50,257 bases of DNA from Mesorhizobium sp. J18 (GTDB lineage Bacteria; Pseudomonadota; Alphaproteobacteria; Rhizobiales; Rhizobiaceae), in NCBI RefSeq assembly GCF_007829525.1, contig NZ_VLJP01000014.1:12047-62303 (forward strand), given 5' to 3'. This document shows positions 50,017-50,257 of this stretch, piece after piece. The position numbers were made by a program, and so were the translations under genes. Each line of letters opens with the position of its first letter. Position 1 is the first letter of the stretch. Below the pieces are notes generated by a model. It was not told the origin of the DNA. It did no database searches and saw nothing but the letters and a program-made list of their open reading frames with translations.

Positions 50017-50257
50017 TAGAGCGTTTCAGGTTTTGACGGAAGCGTATCCTGCGCTTTCGAGATAATTGCTGCATTCGGTTGGTTGGATTGTCGAGACGAG
50101 ATGTCCGACGTGGCGCCAGGTATCCTCGATGGTGGGCTTCTGGGCGGCTCGCATCCAGTGCTTGATCTTGGCGAAGGCCTGCTCGATGGGATTGAGATCG
50201 GGCGAGTAGGGCGGCAGATACCAGAGCCTGGCGCCGGCTGCCCGGATCATCTGTTTG
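50017..50257 (-). mobile_element. IS630-family insertion sequence, one end, cut by the window
   Basis: The element begins at or near the TA dinucleotide 50017-50018; IS630 elements duplicate TA. GAGCGTTTCAGGTTTTGACG follows as a likely terminal repeat, and the transposase gene ends only a few bases inside it. The other end is outside the window, so completeness cannot be judged. It sits directly behind the quinoprotein-relay genes. Confidence 0.7.
50026..50257 (-). CDS. IS630-family transposase, C-terminal part
   Basis: The visible 76 codons are open to the window edge and hold the DDE_3 signature WYLPPYSPDLNPIEQAFAKIKHWMR, whose glutamate (NPIE) is the last catalytic residue of the DDE triad. 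The C-terminal stretch WRHVGHLVSTIQPTECSNYLESAGYAS is typical of rhizobial IS630 transposases. The reading frame is intact here. The N-terminal part lies beyond 50257. Confidence 0.9.
   Translation of the reverse strand, partial: KQMIRAAGARLWYLPPYSPDLNPIEQAFAKIKHWMRAAQKPTIEDTWRHVGHLVSTIQPTECSNYLESAGYASVKT

Noticed and set aside
1-50257. CRISPR arrays, tRNA or rRNA genes
   Set aside because: No regularly spaced repeats and no tRNA- or rRNA-like sequences were noticed on reading the window.

Overview
The window looks like accessory or plasmid-type DNA from a GC-rich alphaproteobacterium of the Hyphomicrobiales (Rhizobiaceae or Phyllobacteriaceae type). The evidence is a ChvE-GguA-GguB sugar transporter divergent from a GbpR-like LysR gene, a complete ChoX-type choline-binding site, several CUT2 sugar transporters, FCD-type GntR regulators, and degenerate ISL3, IS5 and IS630 elements typical of this group. 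The content is almost entirely uptake systems joined to oxidative catabolism.

Layout. (1) 1-113: end of an aldehyde dehydrogenase. (2) 834-8346, minus strand: an iron-chelate uptake locus with surface signalling. The order of transcription is ECF sigma factor (FecI type), FecR, TonB-dependent receptor with STN domain, then HmuT-, HmuU- and HmuV-like proteins and an O-methyltransferase. Two copies of the same bipartite promoter-like element lie before fecR and before the receptor gene. (3) 8582-9046: two degenerate transposase remnants. (4) 9232-15704, minus: a GntR regulator and a CUT2 sugar ABC transporter ending in an SMP-30-type lactonase. (5) 16354-25929: a putative catabolic regulon in three transcription units. 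One encodes an ICL/PEP-mutase-family lyase and an Old Yellow Enzyme (minus). The second encodes a hydantoinase-like amidohydrolase and a DctPQM TRAP transporter (plus). The third encodes a cupin, an MBL hydrolase, a GntR regulator and an isochorismatase-family amidase (minus). A nearly identical palindrome lies in the divergent promoter of the first two and before the third. (6) 26135-33694: a LuxR regulator divergent from acetone carboxylase (acxABC), a short-chain dehydrogenase and an orphan choline-binding protein. (7) 33892-47260: LysR regulator, chvE-gguA-gguB, aldose 1-dehydrogenase, 2-keto-3-deoxy-sugar-acid dehydratase, aldonolactonase, a YtfQRT-YjfF furanose transporter and a GntR regulator. 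This is an oxidative L-arabinose/D-galactose module without the aldonate dehydratase. (8) 47584-49956: three genes of the quinoprotein relay type without a quinoprotein dehydrogenase in view, followed by (9) the end of an IS630-family element at the right edge.

The strongest observations are the duplicated ECF promoter, the shared operator tying together the hydantoinase/TRAP/amidase/lyase genes, and strong intercistronic hairpins directly after all four operon-borne solute-binding-protein genes. Functions are read from sequence motifs recalled by eye; no database search was run. Substrates of the transporters and of the hydantoinase cluster are inference.
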